Position numbers and translations under genes: made by a program
Shown: positions 26,155-34,623 of the stretch, piece by piece
How the letters are laid out: the number at the start of each line of letters is the position of its first letter
Numbering within the stretch: the stretch's first letter is position 1
The notes under the pieces: generated by a model
What the model saw: the letters and a program-made list of their open reading frames with translations, nothing else
Database searches by the model: none
What the model was told of the DNA's origin: nothing
Assembly (NCBI RefSeq): GCF_005869875.1
Contig: NZ_VAWG01000001.1
Span: 434,001 to 498,000, forward strand
DNA from: Paenibacillus pinistramenti
GTDB taxonomy: Bacteria; Bacillota; Bacilli; Paenibacillales; Paenibacillaceae
DNA length: 64,000 bases
Direction of reading: 5' to 3'

Positions 26155-27132
26155 GTGTTCCGCGAAATCATCATCCCGCTGACGTTTGGACTGGCCCTCT
26201 TTATTTTTGGTATGAAAATGATGGAGCTCGCCCTTCAGGCATGGGCCGGACCGGTACTGACGAGACTGCTGAACACGGTATCCGCTACACCGGTAAAAGG
26301 AATGCTGTTCAGCACGGTTGTAACCGCCCTGCTGCAAAGCAGCACAGCCGTCACGGTCATGACGATCGGACTCGTCAATGCCGGTCTGCTCACCTACGGG
26401 CGCACGCTGGGCATAATCCTCGGAGGCAATATCGGCACCTGCCTGACCACCGAGCTGATCGCCCTTCATCTTTCTTCCCTGGGCCTTCCGCTTCTTCTGC
26501 TGTCTATGTGCCTCTGGTTTGCCGCCGTTGTGCTTCATGAGAAGCTCCCTTACCGGCTGAGCAGATACACTTTCCTGCTCCAATCCGGCCAGCACGCCGC
26601 ATTAGCCTGTGCCGGATTCAGTATCGTCCTGATCGCAATCGCCTGGATGCAGAGCACTGGCGAAGCCCTTCAGGCGTACGGCTTGATCGGCTGGTTCACG
26701 GAGCGCGCGGAGAGCAGCCTGCTATGGGGCGTTGCAGCCGGCGCCGTGCTGGCCGCGGTTGTGCACAGCAGCTCCGCCGTCATCGGGCTAGCCATGGGAT
26801 TAGCTGCGTCTGGAGCACTTCCCGTTCCGCTTGGCATTGCCGTTGTTCTCGGCTCCAATGTCGGAACCTGTGTAACAGCCGTCATCGCCTCCATTGGCGG
26901 AACACGGTCAGGCAAATTTGTCGCCTGGTCGCACATCGTACTGAACGTCGGCGGCTGCCTGCTGTTCCTGCCGTTTATCAGCGGGCTGGAAGCTGCAGCG
27001 TCATGGATTTCAACGGATGCTTCAAGCATCATCGCCCACAGCCAGACGCTGTTTAACGTCCTCAGCTCTCTGCTCGCTCTTCCTTTATGCTACCTGCCGG
27101 TATGGAGAAGGCTGGACCGCAGCGGCTTGTAA
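26155..27132 (+). CDS. Na/Pi cotransporter family protein
   Basis: Integral membrane protein of the Na+/phosphate symporter (NptA/PNaS) family. 325 residues with about eight hydrophobic segments and two inverted repeats carrying the family signatures: ALLQSSTAVTVMT with GGNIGTCLTT, and VVHSSSAVIGLA with GSNVGTCVTA. The C-terminal PhoU-like domain found in long members is absent. Start GTG (26155-26157) preceded by AAAGGAGG. One of few plus-strand genes here; it runs convergently into the Nudix gene. Substrate is inferred from the family. Confidence 0.9.
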   Translation: MFREIIIPLTFGLALFIFGMKMMELALQAWAGPVLTRLLNTVSATPVKGMLFSTVVTALLQSSTAVTVMTIGLVNAGLLTYGRTLGIILGGNIGTCLTTELIALHLSSLGLPLLLLSMCLWFAAVVLHEKLPYRLSRYTFLLQSGQHAALACAGFSIVLIAIAWMQSTGEALQAYGLIGWFTERAESSLLWGVAAGAVLAAVVHSSSAVIGLAMGLAASGALPVPLGIAVVLGSNVGTCVTAVIASIGGTRSGKFVAWSHIVLNVGGCLLFLPFISGLEAAASWISTDASSIIAHSQTLFNVLSSLLALPLCYLPVWRRLDRSGL

Positions 27133-27140
27133 CCTCGTAA

Positions 27141-27572
27141 TCAGACCTCGATGCCGAGCAGCTTTAAGCCTTTTTCCAGAATAAAATCGTTGTTGTCATA
27201 ACCGGAGGTCCGCTGCTTCTCCCATGCCTCCTGCGGCTCATACCAGGCCACCCCGCGGATCTCTTCGATCTGCGCCTTCAGCTCGGCCTGATCGCTTTCA
27301 ACCAGATAGTAATGGACCTCCTTGTCTACCTCGCCGTGTACGGCATGCTCGTATTTATAGGCAATAATGTCGATAGGCTGGATGATCGTCCCCTTAATGC
27401 CTGTTTCTTCCCAAATTTCCCTCAGCGCAGTCTCTTCAACGGTTTCGCCGGGCTCCTGCTTCCCTTTTGCAAAAGAAATCTTCCCGTACCGGTCCGTAAT
27501 CAGCTGAATCTGCAGCTTGCCTCCATCGCGGCGGAACACAACGCCGCCTGCTGAAATTTCCTTGTAGGCCAT
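27141..27572 (-). CDS. Nudix hydrolase
   Basis: 143-residue Nudix protein that hydrolyses a nucleoside diphosphate linked to another moiety; the substrate cannot be told. Nudix box GKQEPGETVEETALREIWEETG with the REIWEE glutamates intact. The opening KEISAGGVVFRRDGGKLQIQ and the length recall the diadenosine polyphosphate hydrolase-like group. It is last in the prmA-to-mtaB run, 154 bp after mtaB, and ends 8 bp from the convergent Na/Pi gene. Confidence 0.92.
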   Translation of the reverse strand: MAYKEISAGGVVFRRDGGKLQIQLITDRYGKISFAKGKQEPGETVEETALREIWEETGIKGTIIQPIDIIAYKYEHAVHGEVDKEVHYYLVESDQAELKAQIEEIRGVAWYEPQEAWEKQRTSGYDNNDFILEKGLKLLGIEV

Positions 27573-27607
27573 TTCTCTTTCCCTGCCTTTCTTTCTGATC
27601 TAATAAT

Positions 27608-27643
27608 AAGGATTCCATTCCACAGAAGCGGAATGAAATCCTT
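27608..27643 (-). terminator. Strong hairpin between mtaB and the Nudix gene
   Basis: AAGGATTTCATTCCGC-TTCT-GTGGAATGGAATCCTT on the minus strand, about 16 bp of stem with few mismatches, followed by ATTATTAG rather than a clean U-tract. It may act as a weak terminator or an RNA end protector. Confidence 0.55.
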
Positions 27644-27726
27644 TAAGATTTTGATGCGGTATCAGGTTTGAATCAGATGCTGAAGCCTGGACAGTCTTAC
27701 ACGGCAGACTACAGCCTGCCAAGAGT

Positions 27727-29070
27727 TTAGCGTCCCGCCGCTTCCGGCAGCTCATCCAGAATCCGGACCAGCGTGCCTTCGCATTCATTGACGCCGGCTT
27801 TGGTGATCTTCACGCGGCACAAACGGCCGGTCAAGTCTTCATGAGCATCAAAGACAACCTGCAAATAATTGTCGCTCATCCCCATCGTGCGATCCGGACC
27901 GTATTGTCCCTTTTCGTCACGCTCCGGAATGACATCCAGCACTTCACCAACAAACTTCTCAGCGTAAGCCAGCTGCATTTGCTCGGACAGATCAATCAGC
28001 TCATGGACACGGGCATTTTTAACCTCTTCATCCACTTGATCCTCCATACGTGCAGCAGGTGTGCCTGTACGTTTGGAATATGGGAACACGTGCAGCTCGG
28101 AGAAACCGATCCGTTTGATCGCCTCAAAACCGTCACGGTAATGCTCGTCCGTTTCGCCAGGGAAACCAACAATAATGTCAGTTGTAATGGCAACGTCCGG
28201 CATAAACGCGCGGATTTTGCGGATTTTCTCTTCAAACTCGGCAATCGTATATTTGCGTCTCATCCGCTTAAGCACTTCGTCATTACCTGCTTGAAGCGGA
28301 ATATGGAAATGACGGCACATTTTCGATGAATTTTTAAGCACTTCAAGCACTCTGTCGTCAATCTGGCTCGCTTCAATCGAACTGATGCGGATGCGCTCCA
28401 GCCCTTCTACTTTATCCAAATCCCACAGCAGGTCGGCCAGCTTGTACTCGTCAAGATCATCTCCGTATCCGCCTGTATGAATTCCTGTCAGCACGATTTC
28501 CTTATAGCCGGAAGCCACAAGCTGTCTAGCCTGAGCAATAACGCTCTTCGGATCACGGCTACGGGACAATCCTCTGGACCAAGGAATAATACAGAAGGTG
28601 CAGAAGTTGTTGCAGCCTTCCTGAATTTTGAGGAACGCGCGTGTATGTCCAGTGAAGTTAGGAACATCCAGCTCCTCGAATTCACGGGTCTTCATAATAT
28701 TGCGAACCGCATTAATCGGCTGGCGGTCCTTCTGAATTTCATTGACGTAAGTCAGGATTTTGTCGCGATCCTGGGTGCCGATTACGAGGTCAACGCCAGG
28801 GATGTCCATAATTTCAGCAGGCGAGGTCTGCGCGTAGCAGCCGGTTACTGCAATAATGGCGTCCGGGTTGCGGCGGACCGCACGGCGGATAATCTGACGG
28901 CTCTTCTTGTCGCCGGTGTTGGTAACCGTACACGTATTAATCAGGTACACGTCAGCGGTCTGCTCGAAGTCTACCTGCTCGTATCCTTCATTCTTAAACA
29001 GCTGCCAGATGGCTTCTGTATCATAAAAGTTAACTTTACAGCCAAGCGTATAAAAAGCTACTGATGGCAT
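27727..29070 (-). CDS. mtaB: tRNA (t6A37) methylthiotransferase MtaB
   Basis: Radical SAM methylthiotransferase converting t6A to ms2t6A at position 37 of ANN-decoding tRNAs. 447 residues. N-terminal cluster cysteines C11, C47 and C78, radical SAM motif C153-NNF-C157-TF-C160 followed by IIPWSRG, and a C-terminal TRAM-type domain. ATG behind GGGGGGAG, only 3 bp after rsmE, so co-transcribed with rsmE and prmA; B. subtilis has the same order (yqeT-yqeU-yqeV). Confidence 0.96.
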   Translation of the reverse strand: MPSVAFYTLGCKVNFYDTEAIWQLFKNEGYEQVDFEQTADVYLINTCTVTNTGDKKSRQIIRRAVRRNPDAIIAVTGCYAQTSPAEIMDIPGVDLVIGTQDRDKILTYVNEIQKDRQPINAVRNIMKTREFEELDVPNFTGHTRAFLKIQEGCNNFCTFCIIPWSRGLSRSRDPKSVIAQARQLVASGYKEIVLTGIHTGGYGDDLDEYKLADLLWDLDKVEGLERIRISSIEASQIDDRVLEVLKNSSKMCRHFHIPLQAGNDEVLKRMRRKYTIAEFEEKIRKIRAFMPDVAITTDIIVGFPGETDEHYRDGFEAIKRIGFSELHVFPYSKRTGTPAARMEDQVDEEVKNARVHELIDLSEQMQLAYAEKFVGEVLDVIPERDEKGQYGPDRTMGMSDNYLQVVFDAHEDLTGRLCRVKITKAGVNECEGTLVRILDELPEAAGR

Positions 29071-29073
29071 TGG

Positions 29074-29838
29074 TTAAGCTCCCCCCAATTCTCCGGTTTC
29101 ATATAATATGCAAGTTAGGGCGGCCATACCGGCCGTTTCCGTTCTTAGAATGCGTCTGCCGAGGCCGACGGATTTGGCCCCCGCCGCTTCAGCGGCCGAT
29201 ACCTCTTCCTCCGTAAATCCGCCCTCAGGGCCAACAATGACAAGCACGCGTCCGGCTGCTTCCCGTCCCAAGGACGAGGCAAACGGCTCTATGATATCTC
29301 TTAATTGAGCGCCGGTCTCTTTCTCATAACAAAGACATACAAGATCGTATCCTTGAAAAAGTTCCAGCAGGCCCTTCCACTTCAGGGGCTGGCGAACCTC
29401 CGGAATCCGGCTCCGGTGTGCCTGCTCCGCCGCTTCTTTGGCGATTTTGGCCCACCTTGCGGTCCGCTTCCCTTCCTTGCGTTCATCGTATTGAACGATT
29501 GTCCGCTCTGACAGAAACGGAATAAACGAAGCGGCGCCGATCTCCGTGCATTTTTGAATGACGGTTTCCATCTTGTCGCCTTTCGGCAGGCTTTGCGCAA
29601 TATCAACCTTTACGCGCGGCTCACTCGTTTCCGGCATGCTCTCCAGCACCTTCGCCGTAACGCTGTCAGGCTCCAGCGACGCCAGCTCAGCCAGCACCAC
29701 ACGGCCCTGCCCGTCGCTTACAATAATCTTGTCACCCGGCTTACCCCGCATCACTTTTGTAATATGGCGCGCGTCTTCACCTGCGACAAGGACATGATCC
29801 TCACCGAACTGCTCCGGCGGGATGAAATAACGCTGCAT
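29074..29838 (-). CDS. rsmE: 16S rRNA (uracil1498-N3)-methyltransferase
   Basis: SPOUT methyltransferase that makes m3U1498 in 16S rRNA. 254 residues: PUA-like N-terminus MQRYFIPPEQFGEDHVLVAG with HITKVMRGKPGD, then the knotted domain with VGPEGGFTEEEVSAA and LGRRILRTETAGMAAL, the hallmark C-terminal motifs. I use the ATG at 29836-29838, with AAGGATG about 8 bases upstream; an ATG two codons earlier is possible. Confidence 0.95.
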   Translation of the reverse strand: MQRYFIPPEQFGEDHVLVAGEDARHITKVMRGKPGDKIIVSDGQGRVVLAELASLEPDSVTAKVLESMPETSEPRVKVDIAQSLPKGDKMETVIQKCTEIGAASFIPFLSERTIVQYDERKEGKRTARWAKIAKEAAEQAHRSRIPEVRQPLKWKGLLELFQGYDLVCLCYEKETGAQLRDIIEPFASSLGREAAGRVLVIVGPEGGFTEEEVSAAEAAGAKSVGLGRRILRTETAGMAALTCILYETGELGGA

Positions 29839-29956
29839 TCTCATCCATCCTTGATCGAAATTGCCAACCTTCATCATACAACTTTTGAAGCCTGCTGGCT
29901 ACAGAAGAAATGAAGGCTGGCGGCAGTTTCCAGGGCTTTTTCCCTCTGGTAAACCG

Positions 29957-30643
29957 TTAGAACATTCCTTGTATCCACATATAAAAATGGTTAAATTCAT
30001 TGTAAATATCGCTCGCAAGCCCAAACAACGGATCAAGCGTCACTGCCCTCAGCGGAGGCAGAAATACAAAGAGCAGAAAAATGAACGATGCCCACTGCTC
30101 ATACTGCTGAAGCACCAGCCTGAACCGGCGCGGCACAAGATCCTCCACAATCCGGTATCCGTCAAGCGGCGGAAGAGGCAGCAGATTAAACAGAAACAGC
30201 GAAATATTCAAATTGATTAAATAGAAAAAGAAATAATAGGCCGCTTCGTTCCATTTGGACGTTTCATACATGCTGATATAGCCATGGTCAAGCAGAACGT
30301 CAAAGATCATCGTCCCCACAAAAGCCACCAGCAGATTGCTGAGCGGGCCGACTGCCGACACAATAACTCCCATAAGCCGGGGCCTGCTGAAATTGTCACG
30401 GTTCACCGGTACCGGCCGGGCCCAGCCAAAGCCCAGAATCAGGAGCATAATCGTCCCGAACAGGTCAATATGCGCCGCCGGGTTAAGTGTCACTCTCCCC
30501 AGCAGCTTGGCAGTCGGATCTCCAAACTTGTTAGCTGTATAAGCATGGGCAAATTCGTGAACGGTAAACGCAATTAAGATGACCACCAAAATAAACGGCA
30601 GATCATGCAGGGGAAATCGGATAATCGAATCCAGAAAATTCAT
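29957..30643 (-). CDS. Site-2 protease family protein (M50)
   Basis: Membrane metalloprotease-like protein of the M50/site-2 protease family. 228 residues with about five or six membrane segments. Zinc motif H29-E30-F-A-H33 in the first helix and the second-site NLLPLPPLDG near the C-terminal helix are both intact, so it should be active; the substrate is unknown. ATG at 30641-30643 with AAAGGGG upstream. The ATG lies directly after the prmA stop, so it is probably in the prmA-rsmE-mtaB operon. Confidence 0.9.
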   Translation of the reverse strand: MNFLDSIIRFPLHDLPFILVVILIAFTVHEFAHAYTANKFGDPTAKLLGRVTLNPAAHIDLFGTIMLLILGFGWARPVPVNRDNFSRPRLMGVIVSAVGPLSNLLVAFVGTMIFDVLLDHGYISMYETSKWNEAAYYFFFYLINLNISLFLFNLLPLPPLDGYRIVEDLVPRRFRLVLQQYEQWASFIFLLFVFLPPLRAVTLDPLFGLASDIYNEFNHFYMWIQGMF

Positions 30644-30645
30644 GG

Positions 30646-31620
30646 TTACCCCTTTCTCGCCACAAAAGCGACCCAATCTTCTTCACGTGCCGTCCGCGTG
30701 ATCTCGAAGCCTGCCGCCACAAGTCCTTCCTTAACCTCTTGTTCCTTATTCTTATAAATGCCCGAAGCAATATAATACCCGCCCGGCTGCAGAGCCTGGT
30801 AGACATCCTCGATAAAGAGCAGGATAATTTCTGCCAGAATGTTGGCAACCACGACACGTACAGGGAGCGTTACGCCCAGCTCGGACGCGTCTTTCCCGCT
30901 CTTGAGCACGGCCAGCAGGTCGCTTTCAAAGATCGTGATCTGTTCCTGCAGACCGTTCAGCTGCGCATTCTCATTTGCGCTCGTAACCGCAATCGGATCC
31001 AGGTCAAGCGCAAGCACATGCTTCGCTCCAAGCCGGACTGCTCCGATGGCAAGGATGCCCGAGCCGGTACCCACATCAATCACTTCGTCGCCCTCTTGAA
31101 TGACGGACTCCAGCGTACGCAGGCAAAGCGCGGTGGTCGGGTGGGTTCCGGTTCCGAAGGCCATGCCGGGGTCGAGCTCAATGATTTTCTCGGCAGGTGT
31201 CGCCGGCTCATAAGCTTCCCATGTCGGTTTGATGGTCAGGCGGTCCGAAACACGGATCGGTTTAAAATACTTTTTCCAATTATTCGCCCAGTCGTCCTCA
31301 CTCACATCACGCAATGAAAATTCGGCCGCACCCGGATCAATCTCATATTCGCGAAGCTCTTCAATCCGCTCCTTAATTTCCTTCTGAACGGCCTCCATAT
31401 CGCTGCCTTCAGGAAAATAACCGCTGATCTTTGCTTCTCCCTCGGGAATATCGTTTGGCGGAATTTCGAACCACTGCCCCAGAGAAGTATCTCTCGGTTT
31501 ATCGTTATCGACATGCTCTTCGATGGCTACCCCGCCTGCGCCGGATTCGTGCAGAAAGTTGGAGATCATCTCCACCGCTTCCTCTGTCGTATGTATCGTA
31601 AGCTCTTTCCAAATCTTCAA
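30646..31620 (-). CDS. prmA: Ribosomal protein L11 methyltransferase
   Basis: SAM-dependent methyltransferase that trimethylates ribosomal protein L11. 324 residues: N-terminal substrate-binding region, then DVGTGSGILAIGAVRLGAK and ALDLDPIAVTSANENAQLN (SAM site), followed by VVANILAEIILLF, the NPPY-like motif region of PrmA. The start codon is TTG (31618-31620) with AGGAGG 8 bases upstream. TACAAT at 31654-31659 is a possible -10. First gene of the prmA-site-2 protease-rsmE-mtaB run; dnaJ lies about 1.8 kb further upstream behind several small genes. Confidence 0.95.
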   Translation of the reverse strand: MKIWKELTIHTTEEAVEMISNFLHESGAGGVAIEEHVDNDKPRDTSLGQWFEIPPNDIPEGEAKISGYFPEGSDMEAVQKEIKERIEELREYEIDPGAAEFSLRDVSEDDWANNWKKYFKPIRVSDRLTIKPTWEAYEPATPAEKIIELDPGMAFGTGTHPTTALCLRTLESVIQEGDEVIDVGTGSGILAIGAVRLGAKHVLALDLDPIAVTSANENAQLNGLQEQITIFESDLLAVLKSGKDASELGVTLPVRVVVANILAEIILLFIEDVYQALQPGGYYIASGIYKNKEQEVKEGLVAAGFEITRTAREEDWVAFVARKG

Positions 31621-31673
31621 AACAGTTTCCTCCTCGGTATTTGCATGCCATCTATTGTACTATAAAAATCGTC

Positions 31674-31732
31674 AAAAAAGAAAACCGCCCCCCTGCTCCT
31701 TTCATAAAAGGTTCAGCAGGCTTGGCGGTTCT
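31674..31732 (-). terminator. Terminator of the YfhD-like small gene
   Basis: AACCGCC-AAGCCTGCT ... AGCAGG-GGGGCGGTT with an inner CCTTT/AAAGG stem, followed by TTCTTTTTTGAC on the minus strand. It separates the small genes from prmA. Confidence 0.85.
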
Positions 31733-31755
31733 TCTTGGTCGATCAGCTCTCCAAA

Positions 31756-31932
31756 TTACAATTTGGAAGTTTTATTGTTCTGCCGGGCATCCGCTCTTTC
31801 GCTGCGCTCCAAAGCCTCCCAGTCCTCCTGGTCAGCACGCTCCTCCGAGAACTCCACGTCCAAATTATGGCCTTCCAGGTTTTTGGACAGCGGCTGAGCC
31901 GCTCTTCCCCTGCGGTTATCTGATTGGTTCAT
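31756..31932 (-). CDS. YfhD family small protein
   Basis: 58-residue hydrophilic protein. The core LDVEFSEERADQEDWEALERSERADARQ resembles the YfhD family (DVEFSEELAD...EALER...AD.RQ) of Bacillus and Paenibacillus, which has no known function. The start ATG at 31930-31932 has GGAGGAG about 9 bases upstream; the longer reading from 31968 adds twelve residues and lacks a site. It lies 57 bp after the hypothetical gene at 31989 and ends in a strong terminator, so the two are probably co-transcribed. Confidence 0.75.
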   Translation of the reverse strand: MNQSDNRRGRAAQPLSKNLEGHNLDVEFSEERADQEDWEALERSERADARQNNKTSKL

Positions 31933-31988
31933 GATTATGATGCTCCTCCTTTTTGGGACTTGGGACATGCTCTGCCTTTATTAATGAA

Positions 31989-32333
31989 TCAAATCAGCCC
32001 TCCGGCTTCTTCTACAATCTTTAATGCCTGATGATGCACACCCTCGTCCACCACTGCCGTCAGCAAAACATCATGCCCGGTAGGGCCGCCCTGGCCGCCG
32101 TCACTCATCCCGCTGTTAGACGGATCTGCTTTGGCCATAATATCTGCCGAACGGCTCGTCAGCTCCGGCGTTCCCTGTACAATTCCCATAAGCGCGCTTC
32201 CCGGACCGCCGCTGCCGTATCTGCTGAAACGGTCGATGGAGCAGTCGATGACCCGAAGCGCCTGAAGCTTGCGAAGTGCGCCCTCAGCCTCTTCCGGGCT
32301 TTTAAAATATGCGAGTATATTCTTCTCCGTCAT
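31989..32333 (-). CDS. Hypothetical protein, 114 residues, soluble
   Basis: Not recognised with certainty. It begins MTEKNILAYFKSPEEAEGAL and reads on through LQALRVIDCSIDRFSRYG, then a Gly/Ser-rich middle and an end DVLLTAVVDEGVHHQALKIVEEAG. The alternation of strands and helices suggests a small ferredoxin-like alpha/beta fold with a flexible loop, reminiscent of stress proteins of the general stress protein 17M type, but this is a guess. ATG at 32331-32333 with GTGAGGA upstream. No signal peptide or membrane segment. The coding pattern and RBS support a real gene. Confidence 0.7.
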   Translation of the reverse strand: MTEKNILAYFKSPEEAEGALRKLQALRVIDCSIDRFSRYGSGGPGSALMGIVQGTPELTSRSADIMAKADPSNSGMSDGGQGGPTGHDVLLTAVVDEGVHHQALKIVEEAGGLI

Positions 32334-32545
32334 TTTCCTCACCTGCGCTTTATCAAGTATACTTACATCAAGAAATAGCCGTTCGGGGTTATTGTGCAAC
32401 CGGAAATGCATTTTATGCCTGACAATCACAAATAGATAAATACGCCTGTTTTTCCACCTGAATACGATCACTGCTCAGGCTCCATTTAACTGCAGCATGT
32501 CTGCAGACTCCAGAGCTGCAGTTTTTAATTTTTTATTATTAAAAT

Positions 32546-32571
32546 TGAAACGTTCTGAGTTATTGTCCGTA
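32546..32571 (+). promoter_or_regulatory. ECF-sigma type promoter before the small membrane protein gene
   Basis: TGAAAC (32546-32551), 16-bp spacer, CGTA (32568-32571), 52 bp before the ATG of the 145-residue gene. This matches the Bacillus sigma-W type consensus (TGAAAC-N16-CGTA) exactly in both boxes. The 290-bp gap between the two divergent genes holds nothing else clear apart from an AT-rich stretch at 32520-32545. Confidence 0.65.
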
Positions 32572-32623
32572 TTACCTGTATAAAACAAATAAAACACAAC
32601 TTACAGGAGGGCATTAAATCTCG

Positions 32624-33061
32624 ATGTTGAAAAAATTAATGATGGTTGTTATGGCATTCACCCTGCTATTTGCGGTTACCGTCCCCAATATGGCTGACGC
32701 AAAAGGACGGGTTGGCGGAAGCTACAGCTCAGGCGTTAAATCCTATTCTAATACCCCTAGTAAATCGACTTCCAGCGGCAGCGTGTCCAGCTCCAGTACA
32801 AGCTCTAAGACCGGAACAACCGCTTCCACGACTACTAACCGCGGATTCTTCAGCGGGGGCAGCTTTATGAAAGGCATGATGATTGGCGGCTTGTCCGGCC
32901 TTCTGTTCGGCAGCCTGTTCGCCGGTATGGGCGGGTTCGGCAGCCTGCTTGGTTTGGCCGTTAACCTCTTTGCCATTTACCTGGTCATTGTCATCGCCGC
33001 ATCTCTCTTCCGCCGGTTCAGCCGTCCGCGCAATCACAATCCGAGAGATGGACGTTATTAA
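32624..33061 (+). CDS. Secreted/membrane protein with Ser/Thr-rich linker, function unknown
   Basis: 145 residues. An N-terminal signal peptide (MLKKLMMVVMAFTLLFAVTV, probable cleavage after MADA) is followed by a Gly/Ser/Thr-rich linker (about 28-75), then a Gly/Met-rich hydrophobic stretch GGLSGLLFGSLFAGMGGFGS and a membrane helix VNLFAIYLVIVIAASLF, ending in a basic tail FRRFSRPRNHNPRDGRY. This architecture resembles the N-terminal half of Tim44-like or TPM-type envelope proteins. RBS ACAGGAGGG before the ATG. An ECF-type promoter upstream suggests cell-envelope stress control. It is followed by a YxcD-like gene three bases later. Confidence 0.85.
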   Translation: MLKKLMMVVMAFTLLFAVTVPNMADAKGRVGGSYSSGVKSYSNTPSKSTSSGSVSSSSTSSKTGTTASTTTNRGFFSGGSFMKGMMIGGLSGLLFGSLFAGMGGFGSLLGLAVNLFAIYLVIVIAASLFRRFSRPRNHNPRDGRY

Positions 33062-33064
33062 TTC

Positions 33065-33343
33065 ATGATTTTGACGGAAGATGAAATTATAAACGCAGTT
33101 TGTGTCCATACCGCAAGCCGGAAGCAGATTCGCCCCTCTGACGTTCAAGTCGAGCTTGCCTGGGACGAAAATACCGGATTCACAGCTGAAGTATGGGCCG
33201 GAGGCCGAAATCAATATCTGGTTGAAGCCAACTTGATTGAAGCAATCCTGCTTTATATGCATGAAGAGTATGGCAGGCGTGTATTTAAGGACGAGGTCAG
33301 ACTTGAGCTTGAAGATGAGATCATTGCGGTCATTAACGAATAA
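33065..33343 (+). CDS. YxcD family protein (DUF2653)
   Basis: 92-residue acidic protein beginning MILTEDEIINAVCVHTASRK, with VQVELAWDENTGFTAEVW and GRNQYLVEANLIEAILLYM, which matches my recollection of the YxcD/DUF2653 family. The function is unknown. The ATG starts three bases after the stop of the upstream membrane-protein gene, so the two are almost certainly one transcript, ended by the terminator at 33356-33406. Confidence 0.85.
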   Translation: MILTEDEIINAVCVHTASRKQIRPSDVQVELAWDENTGFTAEVWAGGRNQYLVEANLIEAILLYMHEEYGRRVFKDEVRLELEDEIIAVINE

Positions 33344-33355
33344 TGCGGGGAAAAA

Positions 33356-33406
33356 GAACAACGGTCCGTGAGCAGCACAAGCTGCTTGCGGATCGTTGTT
33401 TTGTTT
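33356..33406 (+). terminator. Terminator of the two plus-strand small genes
   Basis: AACAACGGTCCGTGAGCAGC-ACAA-GCTGCTTGCGGATCGTTGTT followed by TTGTTT on the plus strand. Confidence 0.88.
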
Positions 33407-33408
33407 AG

Positions 33409-33442
33409 AAAACAAAAAGGCCAGCGCCGATAAGCGCTGGTC
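33409..33442 (-). terminator. Terminator of the heat-shock operon, after dnaJ
   Basis: GACCAGCGC-TTATC-GGCGCTGGCC followed by TTTTTGTTTT on the minus strand, 32 bp after the dnaJ stop. Confidence 0.9.
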
Positions 33443-33473
33443 TCTATATTAATCTGCTATACGAATATGCTGC

Positions 33474-34598
33474 TTAGTCGCCTCTAAAAGCCCGTTTCAT
33501 CCGGTCGAAGAAAGACTGCTCATGCTCGTGGGTATGCTCCCCGTCATGGGCTGCAAATTGGCGGAGCAGCTCCTTCTGCTCGTCGCTCAGCTTGCTAGGC
33601 GTCACAACAACAACCTTGACATGCTGGTCGCCTTGACCGATGCCGCGCAGCTTCGGCACCCCTTTTCCTTTTAAGCGGAAATAGGTTCCTGTCTGCGTTC
33701 CGGCAGGGATCTTCAGCTTGACTTTTTCCGTAAGTGTAGGGATTTCGATCTCATCCCCAAGCGCTGCCTGGGCAAAGGTGAGCGGCACCTCGCAGTAGAT
33801 GTCATCGCCTTCGCGCTCAAAGAAATCGTGGGATTTCACGCGGATGACGATATACAAATCTCCCGCAGGACCGCCGCGGAGACCGCCTTCGCCTTCCCCG
33901 GACATACGCAGCTGTGCGCCGTCATCTACGCCGGCTGGGATGCGGACATGAATTTTGCGCTGCTTCTTGACCTGGCCGCTGCCGGAGCAGGTTGAACATT
34001 TCTCTTTAATGATTTGGCCTCGTCCGCCGCAGTTCGAGCAGGCACGGCGGTTGACCATTCGGCCAAACGGCGTATTCTGAACGACTTCCTGCTGGCCGCT
34101 GCCATGACAGACGGAACAGGTTTCCGGCTTAGTGCCCGGTTTGGCTCCGGAGCCGTGGCAGGTGTCACAGCTTTCGGTACGCGGAATGGTAATATCCCGT
34201 TCCACGCCAAAGACGGCTTCCTTAAACTCAATCGTCATTGTATACTGCAGATCATTTCCGCGCTGAGGGGCGTTCGGATCGCGTCTGCCGCCTCCACCGC
34301 CGCCAAAGAACATATCAAAAATATCGCCGAAACCGCCAAAGTCACCGCCGGAGAACCCTCCGCCCATGCCCTGGTTCGGATCGACGTGGCCGTATTGATC
34401 ATATCTTGCGCGTTTTTGACCGTCGCTTAATACATCATAGGCTTCCTTTACTTCCTTGAACTTCGCCTCGGCATCGTCCGCTTTGTTTACGTCCGGATGA
34501 TATTGGCGCGCCAACTTCCGGTAAGCTTTTTTAATTTCTTCATCCGAAGAGCTCTTTCCAACGCCAAGCACTTCATAATAGTCACGCTTATCAGCCAC
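33474..34598 (-). CDS. dnaJ: Chaperone protein DnaJ
   Basis: Hsp40 co-chaperone that stimulates DnaK ATPase activity. 374 residues: J domain [20 protein letters not shown] with HPD at 34-36, a Gly/Phe-rich segment (about 75-112), four CxxCxGxG zinc motifs ([32 protein letters not shown]) and the C-terminal substrate domains. Start GTG (34596-34598) with GGAGGTGG just upstream; the longer reading from 34625 is rejected. Last gene of hrcA-grpE-dnaK-dnaJ. Confidence 0.97.
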   Translation of the reverse strand: MADKRDYYEVLGVGKSSSDEEIKKAYRKLARQYHPDVNKADDAEAKFKEVKEAYDVLSDGQKRARYDQYGHVDPNQGMGGGFSGGDFGGFGDIFDMFFGGGGGGRRDPNAPQRGNDLQYTMTIEFKEAVFGVERDITIPRTESCDTCHGSGAKPGTKPETCSVCHGSGQQEVVQNTPFGRMVNRRACSNCGGRGQIIKEKCSTCSGSGQVKKQRKIHVRIPAGVDDGAQLRMSGEGEGGLRGGPAGDLYIVIRVKSHDFFEREGDDIYCEVPLTFAQAALGDEIEIPTLTEKVKLKIPAGTQTGTYFRLKGKGVPKLRGIGQGDQHVKVVVVTPSKLSDEQKELLRQFAAHDGEHTHEHEQSFFDRMKRAFRGD

Positions 34599-34623
34599 AG
34601 TTCCACCTCCGCCATCATCGCAC

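Noticed and set aside
24600-27600. Horizontally acquired island containing the plus-strand Na/Pi gene
   Set aside because: Strand change alone is weak evidence; base composition and ribosome binding sites look like the neighbours and there are no mobile elements.
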